From the NCBI GenBank assembly GCA_027002665.1, contig JALWZK010000338.1:1-9734 (forward strand): DNA of 9,734 nucleotides. The letters are read 5' to 3'. Below the pieces are notes generated by a model, which did no database searches, was not told the origin of the DNA, and saw nothing but the letters and a program-made list of their open reading frames with translations. The DNA comes from Campylobacteraceae bacterium. GTDB taxonomy: Bacteria; Campylobacterota; Campylobacteria; Campylobacterales; Sulfurovaceae. A program made the translations under genes and the position numbers. Shown piece after piece: positions 6,025 to 9,734 of the stretch (its first letter is position 1; each line of letters begins with the position of its first letter).

Positions 6025-7866
6025 ATGAAAAAAGGTATATTTGCTATATTTATTGCAGGAGTTATAGCGGTCTTAACAAGTTGTGGTGGTGGTTCAAGTG
6101 AAGAGGCAAAGGAGTTACTATCTCAAATATTAACTGTTGTTGGTATTCCACAAGATATTATTATGAATATATGTCAAGATAGTGATGATGATGAGATTTG
6201 TAGTCCATCTGAACTTAATAATATATCCTTAGTTAAGAGTAGTAACTTTTTCTCTAAAATAGTATTAGGAGAGAATAACACCTATGAGTTAAGGAATTAT
6301 GACCCAACCAAAAATATTATTATGGAGCTTCAGGATAAAGATAATATTGAGTTAAATGATGGGAACTTCTCTCTAAAATATAGAGGGACCACCACAGAGT
6401 TATCAATCTTACAATCTATGGTCGATAATAACGATATTAATCAGAGTGATACCAAGAGTGTTAAAAAACTGCAAGAGGTTGATACCTTCTATAGTGTGCT
6501 TCTAAGTAGCTTTGAGAAAAACTTAAATAGATATATGAAAAATGATATACCCCAAAGAGATGCAAGAGATTTAAACTTAAAAGAGCTGGGAAGAGTATTT
6601 AAGAGTGATATTCCCCTCAAAGATTTACCCGATAAGATAAAAAAGCAGTGTGGGGATAATAGAGAGTGCATTAGGGAGCTTATTAAGAGTTTCCCTGTAA
6701 ATCTTGATACAGATGAGCAGACCATTTACACCTTAGCACAGACAAGGAGAAAGGTAAAACTTGTAAATGATACTCTTATTGAAAAGTTTACATGTAATAG
6801 TAATGAGAGAAAAATTATAAGACACTACGGTTTTGAAGATATTTTCAGTTTAAAAAATGGAGTAGAGCATGCTCACCCATCTATAAATGTGCTTAGAGAG
6901 ATTGGAAATAGAGCTATTCTTGTCAATTACGATACTCCACAAAAAAATGGAATATTTGCAGAGAATATTAAGAGATTACCGAGAAAATTTAGAAAAGGTA
7001 TAATCTATATTGGGTTAAAGAGTAGTGGAGGAAAATTAATAGATTCAGATAGACTATATATAGGGGAGTATAAAAAGAGTAATCCAACGGCACTATTTAG
7101 TGCAAATCTTACAGATTTAAAAGGACTCGGTTGGAAAAGTAGAGCTATTAATAATAAAGATGAAATATACTATAATGAGTTTAAAAATATAAAATTTTCA
7201 GATGGTAATAAGACACTTTTAGACTACTTAAAAGAGACAACTCGTTTTGATGTAGTGGTGGCTAAAAGCACACCTGTCGATTTTATATCTATTGCAACAT
7301 GCTCTTTAAAAAATCCAGAAGCAGAGATTAAAGAGGTTTTAAATATATTTAAGTGTCCAAGTAGTAGTGAACTTGTTAGAGTTGTTGGTGGTAGTGTCGA
7401 TGCCTTTTCAGATACTGCAGATAAAAATGCCACTCCGTCAGAGACACTCTTATCATCGATAGATAAACCTATTATAGGATATGATGAGTTGGCAGATAAT
7501 AAAGTTTTCCTCGACTCTTTAAATATCCCAAATGATAAAAGCATTATAAAAGCTCAATTTTCTGTTGGTATAAAACCAACTCCAAAATATCTATACCAAA
7601 ACGATACAATCCATATTGGAAGTTATGAGTTAAATAACTATACTAAATTTAGACTATATGGAGATAGTAGCGATAGTGTCTCTAATCTATGGAATAGGGA
7701 GATTTTAATTAGTAACGGTGAGAGAGTAATCCAAGCCAACCTTAGAGATATTAATTTAAGTAGTGGGACAGCCCTTAATATCTTAAATAGAGATACTCTC
7801 TTCGATATTCTAATTCAAAACGATACATCAGTGGATTTTACATATCTCAATATGTGTGTTCAATAG
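6025..7866 (+). CDS. Cell-envelope lipoprotein with EF-hand-like loop and duplicated C-terminal module
   Basis: I do not recognise a named family for this 613-residue protein. Residues 1-20 form a lipoprotein signal peptide: a KK start, a hydrophobic core and the lipobox LTSC with lipidated C20. A glycine follows, so outer-membrane sorting rather than inner-membrane retention is expected. Residues 52-63 form an EF-hand-like loop (D52, D54, D56, E63 at positions 1, 3, 5 and 12) inside a C50/C59 pair. Residues about 125-225 are mostly helical and contain C209/C215. Two related modules follow at about 254-427 and 440-612. The eight cysteines beyond C20 fall into four plausible disulfide pairs (50/59, 209/215, 257/426, 443/611), which fits an oxidising periplasmic or surface location. 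It has its own promoter and diverges from argH. Function is unknown; calcium-stabilised surface adhesion or binding is only a guess. Confidence 0.85.
   Translation: MKKGIFAIFIAGVIAVLTSCGGGSSEEAKELLSQILTVVGIPQDIIMNICQDSDDDEICSPSELNNISLVKSSNFFSKIVLGENNTYELRNYDPTKNIIMELQDKDNIELNDGNFSLKYRGTTTELSILQSMVDNNDINQSDTKSVKKLQEVDTFYSVLLSSFEKNLNRYMKNDIPQRDARDLNLKELGRVFKSDIPLKDLPDKIKKQCGDNRECIRELIKSFPVNLDTDEQTIYTLAQTRRKVKLVNDTLIEKFTCNSNERKIIRHYGFEDIFSLKNGVEHAHPSINVLREIGNRAILVNYDTPQKNGIFAENIKRLPRKFRKGIIYIGLKSSGGKLIDSDRLYIGEYKKSNPTALFSANLTDLKGLGWKSRAINNKDEIYYNEFKNIKFSDGNKTLLDYLKETTRFDVVVAKSTPVDFISIATCSLKNPEAEIKEVLNIFKCPSSSELVRVVGGSVDAFSDTADKNATPSETLLSSIDKPIIGYDELADNKVFLDSLNIPNDKSIIKAQFSVGIKPTPKYLYQNDTIHIGSYELNNYTKFRLYGDSSDSVSNLWNREILISNGERVIQANLRDINLSSGTALNILNRDTLFDILIQNDTSVDFTYLNMCVQ
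6178..6213 (+). other. EF-hand-like calcium-binding loop in the lipoprotein (residues 52-63)
   Basis: The loop DSDDDEICSPSE has acidic residues at EF-hand positions 1, 3, 5 and 12 and a hydrophobic isoleucine near the usual position 8 (here position 7). The usual glycine at position 6 is glutamate. Similar D-x-D/N-x-D-G-x-C-x-x-x-E loops occur just behind the anchor of many surface lipoproteins. Metal binding is inferred. Confidence 0.5.
6784..7305 (+). repeat. First copy of the duplicated lipoprotein module (residues about 254-427)
   Basis: This copy aligns with residues 440-612 at an offset of 185-186. Matching landmarks are KFTC (C257) with IFKC (C443), IGLK (329-332) with VGIK (514-517), DRLYIGEY (342-349) with DTIHIGSY (527-534), and a C-terminal stretch ending in FDVVV...TPVDF...TC (C426) with FDILI...TSVDF...MC (C611). 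The last 30 residues align without gaps. The module is rich in alternating hydrophobic residues and is probably a beta-sandwich. Confidence 0.7.
7342..7860 (+). repeat. Second copy of the duplicated lipoprotein module (residues about 440-612)
   Basis: This copy runs from C443 to C611 and ends the protein. It keeps the spacing of the first copy over its C-terminal two thirds and needs small gaps only near its start. Divergence is high, so the duplication is old and is visible in the protein rather than the DNA. Confidence 0.7.
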
Positions 7867-7876
7867 ATAGATTGAT

Positions 7877-7882
7877 TATAAT
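7877..7882 (+). promoter_or_regulatory. Possible distal -10 box in front of the ATPase/nuclease gene
   Basis: TATAAT sits 11 bp after the lipoprotein stop within the 84-bp gap. It lies 46 bp upstream of a second TATAAT, and both are embedded in the palindrome ATTATAAT. No -35 box or T-tract precedes it, so it is the weaker candidate. Confidence 0.3.
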
Positions 7883-7922
7883 GGATTGTGTAGGATAAGC
7901 TAAAATAGAGAAATAGAGATAT

Positions 7923-7928
7923 TATAAT
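7923..7928 (+). promoter_or_regulatory. -10 box of the ATPase/nuclease gene
   Basis: A perfect TATAAT lies 22 nt upstream of the GTG start. There is no recognisable -35 hexamer. With no clear terminator after the lipoprotein gene, read-through from upstream is also possible. Confidence 0.5.
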
Positions 7929-7950
7929 AGACCAAAAAGAGAGTAAAACA

Positions 7951-9618
7951 GTGAAAAGATTACCAATAGGAATAAGTAATTTTAAAAGAGTAATTACAGA
8001 TAATAACTATTTTGTGGATAAATCATTAATAATCCAAGAGCTTATAAACTCAAATGCACAAATAACTCTACTACCAAGGCCAAGGCGTTTTGGTAAGACG
8101 CTAAATCTCTCTATGCTTAGATACTTTTTTGAAAACAGAGAGAAGAGTGAAGAGCTTTTTAAAGATTTAGCCATCTATCAAACAGAAGAGTTTAAAGAAC
8201 ATCTAAACCGATACCCTGTTATCTTTTTGAGTTTTAAAGATATTAAAAGTAGTAGCTTTGAAGCAAGTTATAGTAAACTCTACTCTCTAATTCAAGAGGA
8301 ATTTATGAGACATTTTGAAGAGATAGATATAGATAGTTTGAATTTTTTAAATAGATTAAACTATATGAATATTTTAGAAGGAAAAGCTACTCAACAAAAT
8401 ATAGAAAATAGCCTAATCTTGTTATCTAAACTATTATCAGAAAGATACAATCAACCAGTTGTAATCCTTATAGATGAGTATGACACCCCAATTCACGCCT
8501 CATACTTGCATGGATATTACAACGAATTTATAGAGTTTATACGAAATCTACTTAGTGGGGCATTTAAAGATAATGAGTTTTTATATAGGGGAGTTATTAC
8601 AGGGATTTTAAGAGTTAGTAGAGAGTCTATTTTTAGTGGGCTGAATAATATTGCTACTTATTCTATAGTTGATTATGAATATAGTAATAAGTTTGGATTT
8701 ACTATTAATGAGACCAAACAGATATTAACTGATTTTGGATTAGCTGATAAATATGATGAAGTGAGTGACTCATATAATGGCTATGAGATAGGAGAAGAGA
8801 CCATATTTAACCCTTGGTCTATTATAAACTTTATTGCTGATAAGAGACATAGACTTTTGCCATATTGGGCAAATACATCATCTAATGAGTTACTAAAACA
8901 CCTAATCAATATCTCTTCTCTAAATTTTAAAAAGAGTTTAGAGGCATGGTTAAATGGAGAGAGTATTAGAACAGAGATAGATAGCAATATAGTCTTTAGT
9001 GAGATAGAGAAAAATGATAAAAATATCTACTCATTACTCTTTTTTAGTGGATATTTAAAGTGTATAAATAAGGAGTTGATAAATAAAACCTACCATTGTG
9101 ACCTGACCATACCAAATAAAGAAGTTCACTATATCTTCAGAAATATAATATCAAGTTGGTTAAATGATAGTTTTAGAGATGATAGATTAAATCTACTCTT
9201 ACAAGCTTTAATTAATGGAGATATAGAAGTTTTTGAAGAGCTATTTAGCGAATTTGTTTTAGAGACACTTTCGTTTTATGATGTTAATCAGAAAAATGAA
9301 GAGGCAGTATATCATGCCTTTTTACTTGGAATTTTAATAAATCTAACCGATTATGAGGTAATTTCCAATAGAGAAGCAGGACTTGGTAGAGTTGATATTA
9401 TACTACTTAATAAAGAAGATAAAAATAGATTGGCTATTATTATGGAGCTAAAGAGGATTAATAAATTTAGAGAAAAGACCAAAGAGATGGCTTTGAAAAA
9501 TGCTCTTAAACAGATAGAAAACAAGAGATATGAGCTGGAAGTGAAAAAGAGAGGATATAGCAATATTTTAAAAATGGGAGTAGTCTTTGATGGTAAAAGG
9601 GTTTGGGTGAAGAGGTAG
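7951..9618 (+). CDS. AAA-ATPase-like protein with C-terminal PD-(D/E)XK nuclease-like domain
   Basis: This 555-residue cytoplasmic protein has the classic start of the family (LPIGISNF, 4-11), a variant Walker A loop PRPRRFGKT (42-50, K49, first glycine replaced by R43) and Walker B ILIDEYD (172-178, D175/E176). The helical middle includes SYNGYEIG (274-281) and FNPWS (286-290). The C-terminal domain (about 450-552) has the nuclease-like pattern GRVD (479-482, D482) and IMELK (497-501, E499, K501). These features match the AAA-ATPase-like (DUF1703-type) plus PDDEXK_9 proteins, which are often multicopy and unevenly distributed. Their biochemical role is not established; mobile-element or defence functions have been suggested. 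The start is GTG with only a weak GAGAG site (7939-7943) 7 nt upstream, supported by alignment of the conserved N-terminus. All catalytic positions are present, so it looks intact. Family is firm; function is open. Confidence 0.92.
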   Translation: MKRLPIGISNFKRVITDNNYFVDKSLIIQELINSNAQITLLPRPRRFGKTLNLSMLRYFFENREKSEELFKDLAIYQTEEFKEHLNRYPVIFLSFKDIKSSSFEASYSKLYSLIQEEFMRHFEEIDIDSLNFLNRLNYMNILEGKATQQNIENSLILLSKLLSERYNQPVVILIDEYDTPIHASYLHGYYNEFIEFIRNLLSGAFKDNEFLYRGVITGILRVSRESIFSGLNNIATYSIVDYEYSNKFGFTINETKQILTDFGLADKYDEVSDSYNGYEIGEETIFNPWSIINFIADKRHRLLPYWANTSSNELLKHLINISSLNFKKSLEAWLNGESIRTEIDSNIVFSEIEKNDKNIYSLLFFSGYLKCINKELINKTYHCDLTIPNKEVHYIFRNIISSWLNDSFRDDRLNLLLQALINGDIEVFEELFSEFVLETLSFYDVNQKNEEAVYHAFLLGILINLTDYEVISNREAGLGRVDIILLNKEDKNRLAIIMELKRINKFREKTKEMALKNALKQIENKRYELEVKKRGYSNILKMGVVFDGKRVWVKR

Positions 9619-9624
9619 AATTAA

Positions 9625-9651
9625 AATCTAAGATACCTAACATATTAGATT
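9625..9651 (+). terminator. Weak candidate hairpin after the ATPase/nuclease gene
   Basis: AATCTAA (9625-9631) and TTAGATT (9645-9651) can pair as a 7-bp stem with a 13-nt loop, starting 6 nt after the stop codon. The stem is AT-rich and no uridine tract follows, so it is a poor intrinsic terminator and may not function as one. Confidence 0.2.
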
Positions 9652-9722
9652 ATCTCTAACTTTTAAAAAAGAGAATGGAGCAAGAGGCGATTTATGTGTG
9701 ATGAGGTTTAACAATATTTTTT

Positions 9723-9731
9723 TGCTATAAT
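9723..9731 (+). promoter_or_regulatory. Extended -10 promoter at the right edge, reading out of the window
   Basis: TG-C-TATAAT is a perfect extended -10 element directly preceded by an eight-base T run (9716-9723). This is the best promoter match in the window. Its gene must lie beyond the right edge. The rest of 9619-9734 holds no gene that I can support. Confidence 0.55.
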
Positions 9732-9734
9732 AAA

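Noticed and set aside
7224..7544. Open frame of 106 codons on the - strand inside the lipoprotein gene
   Set aside because: It is antisense to the conserved repeat region of the lipoprotein. The low-complexity serine/leucine-rich translation is what reverse reading of this AT-rich coding DNA gives.
7867..7950. Rho-independent terminator between the lipoprotein and ATPase/nuclease genes
   Set aside because: I found no GC-bearing hairpin or T run in this 84-bp gap, only two TATAAT boxes.
9619..9734. Attachment site, terminal inverted repeat or small gene downstream of the ATPase/nuclease gene
   Set aside because: No tRNA end, target-site duplication or matching repeat at the other side of the gene is visible, and no frame with a start and ribosome site is long enough to support.

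Overview
The window is AT-rich and tightly packed, with six protein genes and no RNA genes, CRISPR arrays or insertion sequences that I can see. The likely source is a free-living member of the Campylobacterota (Epsilonproteobacteria), probably a Sulfurimonas- or Sulfurovum-like sulfur oxidiser or a relative. This rests on three inferences: the low GC content with A/T-ending codons, T-rich promoters with clear TATAAT -10 boxes but poor -35 boxes, and the style of the sensory genes. I cannot name the genus.

Layout. (1) 4-4044, + strand: a two-gene signalling operon. A stand-alone FIST-domain sensor is followed 3 nt later by a 968-residue soluble hybrid histidine kinase. The order of the kinase is coiled coil, Aer-like PAS, second PAS, HisKA, HATPase, degenerate receiver, intact receiver, HPt. 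The arrangement resembles NosP/NahK pairs, in which a FIST protein senses nitric oxide and controls its neighbouring kinase. (2) 4051-5910, - strand, converging on the kinase: argH (argininosuccinate lyase, last step of arginine synthesis), then 3 nt later a glucose-type PTS EIIA phosphocarrier with both active-site histidines. No other PTS gene is present. (3) 5911-6024: a 114-bp divergent control region with a promoter on each strand and two inverted repeats. (4) 6025-7866, + strand: a 613-residue lipoprotein I do not recognise. It has an EF-hand-like loop and two copies of a ~170-residue module, each beginning and ending with a cysteine. (5) 7951-9618, + strand: an AAA-ATPase-like protein fused to a PD-(D/E)XK nuclease-like domain. 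(6) 9619-9734: non-coding, with a weak hairpin and an outward-facing promoter at the right edge.

The two halves look functionally independent. The sensor operon should feed phosphate from FIST/PAS-controlled autophosphorylation through the receiver to the C-terminal HPt, and from there to a response regulator outside the window. The argH-EIIA pair is translationally coupled, which would tie an arginine-synthesis enzyme to a phosphocarrier that may be regulatory. The lipoprotein and the ATPase/nuclease each have their own candidate promoter.

Nothing here is clearly an undescribed system. The points best worth checking are the FIST/Aer-PAS kinase, the orphan EIIA coupled to argH, and the duplicated cysteine-bracketed lipoprotein module.
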